Positions 43,538-52,757 of a DNA stretch of 64,000 nucleotides are shown here, piece after piece. The notes beneath the pieces were generated by a model. It worked only from the letters and a program-made list of their open reading frames with translations, was not told the DNA's origin and made no database searches. Origin of the DNA: Thermohalobaculum sp039030915 (GTDB taxonomy: Bacteria; Pseudomonadota; Alphaproteobacteria; Rhodobacterales; Rhodobacteraceae); contig JBCCDG010000006.1 in the NCBI GenBank assembly GCA_039030915.1, positions 1-64,000 of the forward strand. The letters are read 5' to 3'. Made by a program: the position numbers and the translations under genes. The first letter of the stretch is position 1, and each line of letters opens with the position of its first letter.

Positions 43538-44886
43538 GAGCGATAGTCCGCGTTGATCTCGATGTAGCGCTTGGTGAGGTCGCAGCTGTGCACCACGGCT
43601 CGCCCCGTCCCGATGCCGAGATCGACACCGATCTCGATCTCATCGCCTTCCATATAGGCGGCCGCCTTCTCCTCATCGTAGTCCGAGGAACGCCAGCCGG
43701 CTTCGGCCAGCACCAGGTCGCCGAAGCGGATGCGCAGCCGGTCGCGCTCCGCCGGCTCGCCGGCCTTGCCCACCGCCATGACGATGCGGCCCCAGTTCGG
43801 GTCCTCGCCCGCGATGGCGGTCTTGACGAGCGGTGAGTTGCCGATGGCAAGCCCCACGGCCCGCGCCGACGCATCCGAGACCGCGCCCTCGACGACGATG
43901 CGCACCAGCTTCGTCGCCCCCTCCCCGTCCTTCACCACCTGGATGGCGAGATCGTGCATCACCGAGCAGAGCGCCGCCTCGAAGGCCCCGAAACGCGGAT
44001 CCTTCGCCTCGAGGATCGGCATCATCGGGGCCTTGCCGGTGGCGGCCACCAGCAGGCTGTCCGAGGTCGATGTGTCGCCGTCGACCGTGATGGCGTTGAA
44101 GGTCCGGTCGGTCAGCCGGGCGACCGTCTCCTGCAGGAGCGCGCGGTCGATGGCGGCGTCGGTGAAGATGAAGACCAGCATCGTCGCCATGTCCGGCGCG
44201 ATCATGCCGGAACCCTTGGCGATCCCGGCAATGCGCACCGGCGCGCCATCCAGCACCACCTCGGCCGAGGAGCCCTTGGGGAAGGTGTCGGTCGTCATTA
44301 TGGCCCGCGCCGCCGCTTCGTCCGGCCCCGGACCCAGCCGCGCCGCCATCTCGGCGAGCTTTGCGGCGATTCGGCCGTGGTCGAGCGGCTCCCCGATCAC
44401 GCCGGTCGACGCGATGAAGACGGCGCTGCCGGGCAGGCCCAGCGCCGCGCCCGCCGCTTCCGTCACCCGCGCCACCGCCTCCTCCCCGTTCCGCCCGGTG
44501 AAGGCATTGGCATTGCCCGCGTTGACCACCAGCCCGAAGCCTCGGCCGGTGGAGAGCCCGCCCGCAAGCCCTGCCGCATGCTCGGCCAGGATGGTCTCGC
44601 AGCGATGGACGGGCGCGGAGCGGGTCGACGAGCGCGTGAAGGTGCCGGCCACCACGGTTCCGGGCGCCAGGCGCGCCAGCAGAACGTCGTCCCGCCCCGT
44701 GTATCGCGTGCCCGAATTGGCCGTGACAGTCTCGAGCCCCGCGATGACGGGCAGCGGCGGGAAGGCGGCGGGCGCAAGCGGGGAGACGGCAGGGCCCTCG
44801 ACCGCACCCGTGAGCGCCTTGATGCGCGCGTCTATCGCCGCGCGCTCCGCTCTCAGCCGTGCGAGCTCCCCGCCATCTCCGGTCAT
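43534..44886 (-). CDS. argJ: Bifunctional ornithine acetyltransferase / N-acetylglutamate synthase
   Basis: A 450-residue enzyme of arginine biosynthesis that transfers acetyl from N-acetylornithine to glutamate. It is made as a precursor that cleaves itself before T235 in KGSGMIAPDMATML; the new N-terminal Thr is the nucleophile. VNAGNANAFTG and the DPNWGRIVMAVG block are intact. About 30 extra residues (a charged helix, GELARLRAERAAIDARIKAL) precede the usual VSPLAPAAFP start. The start ATG lies 7 bases after the isomerase stop; the extra helix may be genuine or the true start may lie downstream. Confidence 0.95.
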   Translation of the reverse strand: MTGDGGELARLRAERAAIDARIKALTGAVEGPAVSPLAPAAFPPLPVIAGLETVTANSGTRYTGRDDVLLARLAPGTVVAGTFTRSSTRSAPVHRCETILAEHAAGLAGGLSTGRGFGLVVNAGNANAFTGRNGEEAVARVTEAAGAALGLPGSAVFIASTGVIGEPLDHGRIAAKLAEMAARLGPGPDEAAARAIMTTDTFPKGSSAEVVLDGAPVRIAGIAKGSGMIAPDMATMLVFIFTDAAIDRALLQETVARLTDRTFNAITVDGDTSTSDSLLVAATGKAPMMPILEAKDPRFGAFEAALCSVMHDLAIQVVKDGEGATKLVRIVVEGAVSDASARAVGLAIGNSPLVKTAIAGEDPNWGRIVMAVGKAGEPAERDRLRIRFGDLVLAEAGWRSSDYDEEKAAAYMEGDEIEIGVDLGIGTGRAVVHSCDLTKRYIEINADYRS

Positions 44887-44893
44887 CCGTGCG

Positions 44894-45877
44894 TCACTCG
44901 GCTGCAGGAGCGTTCAGGAGATCGTCGTTCCGGAACGCGCCGGCAGGCGGACCGGGCTCGGTCACCGTCACCTCCGCCCCCTCGCGCAGCTCCGCCACGA
45001 CAGCGCGCTGCGCTTCGACGACCAGCTCCTGCGCGATATCGCTCGCGACGTCGTCGAAGGCCGGTGCCGGACGCTCCCGCTTGTCGACCACCTTGATGAC
45101 GTGCCAGCCGAACTGGGTCTCGACCGGGCCGCCCACGGCGCCGGGCTCGATCTCGAAGGCGGCTTCGGCAAAGGGGCCGACCATGTCCTCCTTCACGAAA
45201 TAGCCCAGATCCCCGCCCCGCTGGGCCGTGCCGTCCGTGCCGTGCTCGGCCGCCAGCGCCGCGAAATCCGCCCCGCCGTCAAGCTCCTCGCGCAGCTCCT
45301 GCGCCTGCTCCTCGCTCTCGACCAGGATATGCGAAGCGCGCACCTCCTCGGGCGGCTCGGCCTCGGCGTAGCGCTTTTCGTACTCGGCGCGCACGGCGTC
45401 CTCGTTCACGCGCTCCTCGACCGCGGCGCGCATATAGGCCTCGGCCAGCACCGCGCGCATCTGGTTCTCGAGCTGGAACTGTACCGACTGACGCTCGTCG
45501 ATGCCCGCTTCCAGCGCCTTGTCGGCCAGCAGCGTCTGGTCGATGAGCTGATCGATCAGCCCGCGGCCCAGGATCTCGTCCGGCAGCTGCTGATACTGCG
45601 CCGGCAGCCCGCGGCGAAGCGTGATCACATCGCCCAGCCGGATCGACTTCTCGCCGACCGTCGCCACCACGTCGAGCGCCGAGGCCTCGGGCGCTTCGGT
45701 ATCGGTCCCGGCCTGCGCCTCCGCCGCGCCGTCCGCCGCTTCCCCGGCCGCGGCATCGCCGCCCATGGTATCCTGCGCGGCCGCGAAGCCGGCCGGGATC
45801 AGCCCGGCGATCAGGAGCGCGTAGAGCGCGGTACGAGCCTTCATGCCCGGCTTCAGCGGTGTCGTTTCGGTGCTCAA
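44894..45877 (-). CDS. Parvulin-type peptidyl-prolyl cis-trans isomerase, exported
   Basis: A protein of about 327 residues that speeds folding of envelope proteins in the periplasm. A signal peptide (ARTALYALLIAGLIPAGFAAA) is followed by an acidic Ala-rich segment, a SurA-like helical region, and a parvulin domain near the end with VRASHILVES, GADFAALAAEHG, GGDLGYF and FGWHVIKV. TTG at 45877 is chosen because GGAGGATGCC precedes it; ATG at 45844 gives a more classical signal peptide but has no ribosome site. It forms a run with argJ and mutT and is divergent from secA. Confidence 0.9.
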   Translation of the reverse strand: MSTETTPLKPGMKARTALYALLIAGLIPAGFAAAQDTMGGDAAAGEAADGAAEAQAGTDTEAPEASALDVVATVGEKSIRLGDVITLRRGLPAQYQQLPDEILGRGLIDQLIDQTLLADKALEAGIDERQSVQFQLENQMRAVLAEAYMRAAVEERVNEDAVRAEYEKRYAEAEPPEEVRASHILVESEEQAQELREELDGGADFAALAAEHGTDGTAQRGGDLGYFVKEDMVGPFAEAAFEIEPGAVGGPVETQFGWHVIKVVDKRERPAPAFDDVASDIAQELVVEAQRAVVAELREGAEVTVTEPGPPAGAFRNDDLLNAPAAE

Positions 45878-45927
45878 GGCATCCTCCTCATGGGCGCCGC
45901 CGGACCGCACGCCGCCCTGAGGCCGCG

Positions 45928-45956
45928 TTGACAGCCTTGGGGCCGCCCAATACATC
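45928..45956 (+). promoter_or_regulatory. Probable secA promoter
   Basis: TTGACA (45928-45933) is a perfect -35, followed after 17 bases by TACATC (45951-45956) as a weak -10. It faces secA, about 190 bases upstream of its start, inside the 272-base divergent spacer 45878-46149. The rest of the spacer shows nothing further. Confidence 0.5.
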
Positions 45957-46149
45957 CCCGATGTCGCGGCGGGCGGGGGTGCCCAAGTCCGCGCGTGTGG
46001 CGGAGACTTAGCGGCTACCGCAGCGGGAGGGCAAGCGCAGGCGCGCGTCGGCGCGAAGCGCTGGGACGCCATCCCCCGTAGCGGCAGAATGGCAACGCCG
46101 GCGGCGCGCCGACCGGCTCCCGACACGACCCTCGGGCATTACACGGGAT

Positions 46150-49089
46150 ATGTTCATGATCGGTTTTGGCGGTATCGCGAAGCGCCTCTTCGGGACGACC
46201 AACGACCGCAAGGTCAAGGCCATGCGCAGTCGCGTGGCAGAGGTGAATGCGCTCGAGGAGGAGTTCCAGCGGCTCACGGACGATCAGATCCGCGCGAAGA
46301 CTGCGGAGTTCAGGGAGCGCCACGCCAACGGCGAAAGCCTCGACGACCTCCTACCCGAAGCCTTCGCGAATGTGCGCGAGGCGGCGCGGCGCGCCCTCGG
46401 CCTGCGCCCCTTCGACGTGCAGATCATCGGCGGCATGGTCCTCCACGAGGGCAAGATCAGCGAGATGAAGACGGGCGAGGGCAAGACGCTCGTCGCCACC
46501 ATGCCGGTATATCTCAACGCGCTCACGGGGCGCGGCGTCCATGTCGTCACCGTCAACGACTATCTCGCCCGCCGCGATGCGGAGTGGATGGGCAAGGTCT
46601 ACAAGTTCCTCGGCCTCACTACCGGCGTCGTGGTGCCCGGCCTCGACGATGCGGCGCGCAAGGAAGCCTATGCCTGCGACGTGACCTACGCGACGAACAA
46701 TGAGCTCGGCTTCGATTACCTGCGCGACAACATGAAGTTCCGGCTCGAGGACATGGCCCAGCGCGGCCATGCCTACGCCATCGTGGACGAGGTCGACTCG
46801 ATCCTCGTCGATGAGGCGCGCACGCCGTTGATCATCTCGGGCCCCGTCGAGGAGAAGGCCGAGCTCTACAATGCCTGCGACGAGGTGATCCCGCTTCTCG
46901 AGGAGAGCGACTACGAGCTCGACGAGAAGCAACGCGCCGTCACGCTCACGGATGACGGCAACGAGACGGTCGAGCGCATCATGCTCGAGCGCGGCATGCT
47001 GGCGGAGGGGCAGTCGCTCTACGATCCGCAATCGGTCAGCCTGGTGCACCACGTCAACCAGGCGCTGCGAGCCCACAAGCTCTTCCAGAAGGACAAGGAC
47101 TACATCGTCAAGTCCGACAAGGTCGTGATCATCGACGAGTTCACGGGCCGCATGATGGAGGGCCGGCGCTACGGCGACGGGCTGCATCAGGCGCTCGAGG
47201 CGAAGGAGCGCGTGGCGATCCAGCCCGAGAACCAGACGCTCGCGAGCGTCACCTTCCAGAACTACTTCCGGCTCTACGACAAGCTGGCCGGCATGACCGG
47301 TACGGCGTTGACGGAGGCGGAGGAATTTCAGTCGATCTACGGGCTCGACGTGCTCGAGATCCCGACGAACCTGCCGATCGCGCGCCAGGACGACGACGAC
47401 CAAGTGTATCGCACCGCCGGGGAGAAGGCATCGGCGATCGTCGAGGCGATTGCCGACGCGGTGCGCCGCGGCCAGCCGGTTCTTGTGGGCACGACCTCGA
47501 TCGAGAAGTCCGAGCAGCTTTCGGCGATGCTGAGGGATGCCGGCCTGCTGCGCTCCATCGCCGAGCGGCTGAAAGCGGAGAGGACACGGATTTCCGAGGC
47601 CAAGCCGGCCGAGCGGGAGCGCATGGCGGAACGGGCGGACTATCTCGACAGCCTGATCAGCTATCTCGGTGAGCTTGCGACTACCGGCGGCATCCCCCAC
47701 CAGGTGCTCAACGCCCGCTACCACGAGCAGGAGGCGCAGATCGTCGCCCAGGCGGGGCGTCCCGGCACCGTGACCATCGCGACCAATATGGCGGGACGCG
47801 GCACCGACATTAAGCTTGGCGGCAATGCCGAGATGATGATCGACGCGGCCACGGCGGCGGCGCCCGAGGAACAGCACGCAGAGATCGCCGCTCGCATCGA
47901 GGCGGAGGTCGAGGCCGGCAAGCAGAAGGCGCTGGAAGCGGGCGGTCTCTGGGTCATCGCGACCGAGCGGCACGAGAGCCGGCGCATCGACAACCAGCTC
48001 CGCGGCCGCTCGGGCCGTCAGGGCGACCCCGGGCGCTCCTCCTTCTTCCTCAGTCTGCAGGACGATCTCATGCGCATCTTCGGGTCGGACAGACTCGATT
48101 CGATGCTGCAGCGTCTCGGGCTGGAGGAGGGCGAGGCAATCGTCCATCCGTGGGTCAACAAGGCCATCGAGAAGGCGCAGGGCAAGGTCGAGGCGCGCAA
48201 CTTCGACATGCGCAAGAACCTGCTCAAGTTCGACGACGTGATGAACGACCAGCGCAAGACGATCTTCGAGCAGCGCCGCGAGGTGATGGAGGCCGAGGAT
48301 CTGTCGGAGACGGTGAGCGACATGCGCCACACAGTCATCGACGAGATGGTCGCCCGCCACATCCCCAAGAAGGCCTATGCCGATCAGTGGGATACCGAGG
48401 GGCTGGAGAAGGAGGCCCAGGACGTCCTGGTGACAGATCTGCCCGTCGCCGCCTGGGCGGCCGAGGAGGGCGTGGACGACGAGACGCTGCTCGAGCGCCT
48501 GACCGAGTATGCGGACGGCGTGATGGCCAAGAAGGAGGAGCAGATCGGCGGGGAGACGATGCGCCAGATCGAGAAGCAGATCCTCCTGCAGATCCTCGAT
48601 CACCACTGGCGCGAGCATCTCGTCATGCTCGAACAGCTCCGTTCAGTGATCGGCCTGCGCGGCTATGCGCAGCGCGATCCGCTCAATGAGTACAAGTCCG
48701 AAGCGTTCCAGCTCTTCGAATCGCTGCTCGCGCGCCTCAGAACGGATGTGACGCGCCAGCTGATGGCCGTCCGCCTTGTGACGCCGGAGGAGCAGGCGGA
48801 GCGGGAGCGGCTGATGCGCGAAGCGGCCGAGCGTCTGCGCCGGCAGGCGCAGGAAGCCTCGGCCGCCGCGGCGCTCGGGGCGGAGGCGCTGGCTGGCGCA
48901 TCGGATCCGGGCGCGCCCATGCACCCCCGCTCGACGCCCGCGCCGATGCTGATGGAAGCGCCGCAGAGTGTCGACGTCATGGAGCGCGACCCTGAGAACC
49001 CGGAGACCTGGGGCAAGATCGGTCGCAACGAGGCCTGTCCCTGCGGCTCGGGAAAGAAGTACAAGCACTGTCACGGTCGTCTGACTTGA
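46150..49089 (+). CDS. secA: Protein translocase ATPase SecA
   Basis: A 979-residue motor of the Sec pathway that drives preproteins through SecYEG. MKTGEGKTLVA carries Walker A (109-113); DEVDSILVDEARTPL is Walker B; ATNMAGRGTDIKLGG and RGRSGRQGDPG are motifs V and VI. The end CPCGSGKKYKHCHG is the SecB/lipid-binding zinc motif. A charged helical insert of about 48 residues (466-513) lies just before GGIPHQVLNARYHEQEA in nucleotide-binding domain 2, where E. coli has none. ATG at 46150 is used; ATG at 46156 has the better-spaced GGGAT and is possible. Confidence 0.97.
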   Translation: MFMIGFGGIAKRLFGTTNDRKVKAMRSRVAEVNALEEEFQRLTDDQIRAKTAEFRERHANGESLDDLLPEAFANVREAARRALGLRPFDVQIIGGMVLHEGKISEMKTGEGKTLVATMPVYLNALTGRGVHVVTVNDYLARRDAEWMGKVYKFLGLTTGVVVPGLDDAARKEAYACDVTYATNNELGFDYLRDNMKFRLEDMAQRGHAYAIVDEVDSILVDEARTPLIISGPVEEKAELYNACDEVIPLLEESDYELDEKQRAVTLTDDGNETVERIMLERGMLAEGQSLYDPQSVSLVHHVNQALRAHKLFQKDKDYIVKSDKVVIIDEFTGRMMEGRRYGDGLHQALEAKERVAIQPENQTLASVTFQNYFRLYDKLAGMTGTALTEAEEFQSIYGLDVLEIPTNLPIARQDDDDQVYRTAGEKASAIVEAIADAVRRGQPVLVGTTSIEKSEQLSAMLRDAGLLRSIAERLKAERTRISEAKPAERERMAERADYLDSLISYLGELATTGGIPHQVLNARYHEQEAQIVAQAGRPGTVTIATNMAGRGTDIKLGGNAEMMIDAATAAAPEEQHAEIAARIEAEVEAGKQKALEAGGLWVIATERHESRRIDNQLRGRSGRQGDPGRSSFFLSLQDDLMRIFGSDRLDSMLQRLGLEEGEAIVHPWVNKAIEKAQGKVEARNFDMRKNLLKFDDVMNDQRKTIFEQRREVMEAEDLSETVSDMRHTVIDEMVARHIPKKAYADQWDTEGLEKEAQDVLVTDLPVAAWAAEEGVDDETLLERLTEYADGVMAKKEEQIGGETMRQIEKQILLQILDHHWREHLVMLEQLRSVIGLRGYAQRDPLNEYKSEAFQLFESLLARLRTDVTRQLMAVRLVTPEEQAERERLMREAAERLRRQAQEASAAAALGAEALAGASDPGAPMHPRSTPAPMLMEAPQSVDVMERDPENPETWGKIGRNEACPCGSGKKYKHCHGRLT

Positions 49090-49391
49090 CGCGCGGTGCA
49101 CGCCAGGGCCGGCGGCGATGCAGCATCCCGATGACGCTCGCGCCTCCTAGCGCCCCCTCTCACGACAGGTTACGGCGAGACACCCGAACAAGGCGGTAAC
49201 GGTAAGGCCCTCACGCCGCAGCCCGTTGCGCGCCGGTGTCGGCAAGCGTTCGGCAGGTTTTCACCTCTCACGATGCACTTCGACCCAGAAGTGGGCGACA
49301 GCCTGGACCGCATCTCCTGGCCGTCAGACGTCATTACGCTTCACAAACGGCACCAAGCCTGCTCCTTTCCGCCCGCCAGCGGGAGGGGAGC
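49090..49391. other. Spacer downstream of secA
   Basis: About 300 bases between the secA stop and the glycosyltransferase start. No gene, clear terminator or promoter was recognised. Confidence 0.4.
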
Positions 49392-50651
49392 ATGGACAAG
49401 ACCACGGGCATCCGCATCGCGGGGCGCTACACGCTCTTCACACACATTCCGGTCTGGCAAGGCGCGGACGGGCGCATCCACACGGACGCACTGTGGCAGC
49501 GCGACCTCGAGGCGCATCTCACCTACCTCCCCGGCTTCCACCTCTGCTGTCCTGTGGTCGACGGACCCGATCCGGGCGCGGATACGGCGCCTGTCGATGG
49601 GCTTGCCCCCGAACAGGTGCAGCCCCTCCGGCGAGACGGCGGCTGGGGCTCGGTCCTCGCCAACCTCCTGCCGAACGCGCTCGCCATGGCCCGCGCCGTC
49701 GCGGGATCGGACATCGTGCATTCGGGAACCGCCGGCTGGGCCTATCCGCATTCCTACCTGATCCTCGCCCTCCGCCCCTTCCGCCGCTTCCGCTGGATCG
49801 TGCTCATGGAAAGCTCCCCTTGGGCTATCGAGGGCGGCGCGGCGGCACGCGGGCGGGCAAGCCTCCGACAGCGTATGGGCCACGCCTTTCACGGCTTCAT
49901 GGTGCGTCGCTGCCTCCGCGCAGCGGATATCCGGATCTTCACGCATGACCGCTACCGACGCGACTACTACGGCGGGCACGACAGCACACTTGTTGCGCCC
50001 GCCGTCTGGGTGGAGGAGCGCCAGCTCGTGGGCGAGGACGCGCTCGAGGCTAGGCTCGGAGCGCGCCGTCAGGAACCTGTCCGCCTTCTCGTGCCTGCCC
50101 GAATGACGGCGGATAAAGGGCTCGAGACGATCCTCGCCGCCATTGACCTCGCCGGCCCCCGGCTCGCTGCTAGCCCCGCTGAAATCGACGAAGAGGCATC
50201 CCTTGTCGTCGATTTCATTGGCGCGGGCGAGATGGCGCCAGCGGTTGAACGCTTCGCCGCCACGCGCCGGCCCGGCATCGCCACGCGGTATTACGCCCCA
50301 CTGCCCTATGGCGCGCCCTTCCTCGACTTCATGGCCGGCTACGACGCCATCGTGCTGGCAAACCGAAGGGCCGAGCAGCCGCGCATCGTCTATGACGCCT
50401 TCGCCCAGGGGCTGCCCTGCCTCACCTCGCGCACGCCGGGCACCGAGGGCATCGTGACCGAGGGGGCAACGGGGCGCTTCTTTCCGATCGACGATGCAGA
50501 CGCACTCGCGACCCTCCTTGTCGAGGCCGCGGCCATGCGTCCGGCCCTGCCAGCCATTGCCCGCGCCGCCCGCGCCGCGGCCGCTGCCCGAAGTCACGCG
50601 GCGATGCATACCGAAAGAGCAACCTTTCTCGCGAAAAACCTCCATCCGTGA
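49392..50651 (+). CDS. Family 4-like glycosyltransferase (GT-B fold)
   Basis: A 419-residue protein. The C-terminal Rossmann half has RLLVPARMTADKGLETILAAID (about 228-249), DFIGAGEMAP and YYAPLPYGAPFLDFMAGYDAIVLANRRAEQPRIVYDAFAQGLP, the last holding the E-x7-E-like region (here Q-x-R-IVYDA) of GT4-type transferases. The N-terminal half has SDIVHSGTAGW. Donor and acceptor are unknown. ATG at 49392 is preceded by GGGAGGGGAG; an upstream extension of the frame is Arg/Ser-rich and unlikely. It stands alone between secA and petABC. Confidence 0.82.
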   Translation: MDKTTGIRIAGRYTLFTHIPVWQGADGRIHTDALWQRDLEAHLTYLPGFHLCCPVVDGPDPGADTAPVDGLAPEQVQPLRRDGGWGSVLANLLPNALAMARAVAGSDIVHSGTAGWAYPHSYLILALRPFRRFRWIVLMESSPWAIEGGAAARGRASLRQRMGHAFHGFMVRRCLRAADIRIFTHDRYRRDYYGGHDSTLVAPAVWVEERQLVGEDALEARLGARRQEPVRLLVPARMTADKGLETILAAIDLAGPRLAASPAEIDEEASLVVDFIGAGEMAPAVERFAATRRPGIATRYYAPLPYGAPFLDFMAGYDAIVLANRRAEQPRIVYDAFAQGLPCLTSRTPGTEGIVTEGATGRFFPIDDADALATLLVEAAAMRPALPAIARAARAAAAARSHAAMHTERATFLAKNLHP

Positions 50652-50714
50652 CGCTCTATCAGGCAATCTGCGTCATCTTGCGGCGTGTAGAGCGCTGGAC
50701 CACAGGGGCCCCCT

Positions 50715-50728
50715 TGGCTAGTTAGCCA
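50715..50728. promoter_or_regulatory. 14-bp palindrome upstream of petABC
   Basis: TGGCTA-GT-TAGCCA is a perfect 6-2-6 palindrome 64 bases before the petA start. It could be an operator or part of a small hairpin in the leader. No FnrL-type TTGAT-N4-ATCAA site was found. Confidence 0.3.
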
Positions 50729-50791
50729 GCAGAGTCGACAGAACCGCAGGCGTCGTCCCCCGGCGCCGACGCCAAGACCAGGAGTTCAGGC

Positions 50792-51322
50792 ATGGCCGAG
50801 ACCGAGACCGAACATGACGACGGACGCCGCGACTTTCTCTTTGTCGCCACCGCTGCCACCGGAGCGGTCATCGGCGGTGCCGCGGTCTGGCCGCTGATCG
50901 ACCAGATGAACCCGTCGGCGGACGTCCTTGCGCTCGCCACGATCCGCACCAGCATCGCCGACGTAGCGGAGGGCAGCCAGGTCCGCGTGCTCTGGCAGGG
51001 TAAGCCGATCTTCATCCGCCACCGCACACCGGAGGAGATCGAGGCCGCCCGCGATGTTCCGATGTCGGAGCTCAAGGACCCGCAGCCCGATGCCGAGCGC
51101 GCGCTGGATCCGGAAGGCAAGTACCTCGTGATGGTCGGCGTCTGCACCCATCTCGGCTGCGTGCCGCTGGGCGACGGCGCGGGGGATTACAACGGCTGGT
51201 TCTGCCCCTGCCACGGTTCGCATTACGACACCTCGGGCCGCATCCGGAAAGGCCCGGCCCCGAGCAATCTCGTGGTGCCGCAGGTGACCATGATCGACGA
51301 CACCACCATAGAAATCGGCTGA
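50792..51322 (+). CDS. petA: Ubiquinol-cytochrome c reductase iron-sulphur (Rieske) subunit
   Basis: A 176-residue subunit of the cytochrome bc1 complex. The first 35 residues hold a Tat-type signal anchor (GRRDFLFVATAATGAVIGG), and the periplasmic domain binds a [2Fe-2S] cluster through C118-T-H120 of CTHLGC and C138-P-C-H141 of CPCHGSHYD. C123 and C140 make the stabilising disulphide. It accepts an electron from ubiquinol and passes it to cytochrome c1. It is the first of the three-gene operon, 14 bases before petB. Confidence 0.97.
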   Translation: MAETETEHDDGRRDFLFVATAATGAVIGGAAVWPLIDQMNPSADVLALATIRTSIADVAEGSQVRVLWQGKPIFIRHRTPEEIEAARDVPMSELKDPQPDAERALDPEGKYLVMVGVCTHLGCVPLGDGAGDYNGWFCPCHGSHYDTSGRIRKGPAPSNLVVPQVTMIDDTTIEIG

Positions 51323-51336
51323 GGAGGAACGTTCAT

Positions 51337-52731
51337 ATGTCCGGTATCCCGCAGGACCACTACGAGCCGAAAACCTCGGCCGAGAAGTGGATCGACGACC
51401 GCCTGCCAATCGTCCGCCTGGCGTTCGACTTCATCGCCTTCCCGACGCCGAAGAACCTCAACTGGATGTGGATCTGGGGCGTGATGCTCACGATCTTCCT
51501 CGTGATCCAGATCGTGACCGGCATCGTGCTGGTGATGCACTACACCGCGCATGTGGATCATGCCTTCGCATCGGTCGAGCACATCATGCGCAATGTGAAC
51601 GGCGGCTGGTTGATCCGCTACATCCACATGAACGGCGCCTCCTTCTTCTTCATCGCCGTCTATGCCCACATCTTCCGCTCGCTCTACTACGGCTCCTACA
51701 AGGCGCCGCGGGAAATCACGTGGATCATCGGCATCCTGATCTACCTGCTGATGATGGGCACTGCCTTCATGGGCTACGTGCTCCCCTGGGGTCAGATGTC
51801 CTTCTGGGGCGCGACCGTGATCACCGGCCTCTTCTCGGCCCTGCCGCTGATCGGCGAGCCGCTGCAGACCTGGCTGGTGGGCGGCCCGGCCGTCGACAAC
51901 GCCACGCTGACGCGCTTCTTCTCGCTCCACTACCTGATGCCGTTCATGATCCTCGGCCTCACGGTCGTGCATATCTGGGCCTTCCACACCACGGGCAACA
52001 ACAACCCGGACGGTGTGCCGATCCGCAAGACGGACGTGGAGACGACGAAGCGCGACACCGTGCCCTTCCACCCGTTCTACACGATCAAGGACATGTACGC
52101 GCTGGTGCTGTTCCTGATCCTGTTCGTGGTGATGGTCTTCTTCATGCCGAACTACCTCGGCCACCCGGACAACTACATCGAGGCGAACCCGCTGGTCACG
52201 CCAGCGCATATCGTGCCCGAATGGTACTTCCTGCCGTTCTACGCGATGCTCCGCGCGGTCGATTTCGACATCCTCTTCATCGACTCGAAGCTTGGCGGCG
52301 TGCTGGCGATGTTCGGCTCGATCGTGATCATGGCGCTCGCGCCTTGGCTCGACACCAGCCGCGTCCGGTCGGGCCGCTATCGCCCGATGTTCAAGATCTA
52401 CTTCTGGATCCTCGTGGTGGACTTCTTCGTCCTCATGTGGGCGGGCGGCCAGCCGGCCGAGGGCCTGGTGCCGACGATCTCACTGATCGGCACGATCTAC
52501 TGGTTCGCCTACTTCCTGGTGATCCTGCCGGTGCTCGGCATCCTCGAAACGCCGGACCCGCAGCCCAATACGGTCGAGGAAGCCTACAAGAACGAGCACC
52601 CGGAAGCGCCGGCCATCGGCCATAACGGTGGCTTCATCGTCGGCACGGGCTCGGGCCAGACCGCGGGCGTCGGCCCCACCTTCGGCAACGGGTCGGCTGG
52701 CTCCGCCGGCTCCGCCACGCCGGCCGAATGA
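51337..52731 (+). CDS. petB: Cytochrome b subunit of the bc1 complex
   Basis: A 464-residue inner-membrane protein with eight spans and two b-hemes. HYTAHVDHAF, GYVLPWGQMSFWGATVITGL and P294-E-W-Y297 (the Qo-site PEWY motif) are all present. It oxidises ubiquinol at Qo and reduces quinone at Qi. The last about 45 residues form a Gly/Ala-rich soluble tail (GHNGGFIVGTGSGQTAG) longer than in mitochondria but usual in Rhodobacterales. A ribosome site (GAGGAGG) precedes ATG. Stop and the petC leader are only 26 bases apart. Confidence 0.97.
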   Translation: MSGIPQDHYEPKTSAEKWIDDRLPIVRLAFDFIAFPTPKNLNWMWIWGVMLTIFLVIQIVTGIVLVMHYTAHVDHAFASVEHIMRNVNGGWLIRYIHMNGASFFFIAVYAHIFRSLYYGSYKAPREITWIIGILIYLLMMGTAFMGYVLPWGQMSFWGATVITGLFSALPLIGEPLQTWLVGGPAVDNATLTRFFSLHYLMPFMILGLTVVHIWAFHTTGNNNPDGVPIRKTDVETTKRDTVPFHPFYTIKDMYALVLFLILFVVMVFFMPNYLGHPDNYIEANPLVTPAHIVPEWYFLPFYAMLRAVDFDILFIDSKLGGVLAMFGSIVIMALAPWLDTSRVRSGRYRPMFKIYFWILVVDFFVLMWAGGQPAEGLVPTISLIGTIYWFAYFLVILPVLGILETPDPQPNTVEEAYKNEHPEAPAIGHNGGFIVGTGSGQTAGVGPTFGNGSAGSAGSATPAE

Positions 52732-52757
52732 GCGCTGAGACAAGGAGAGAACCAGTG

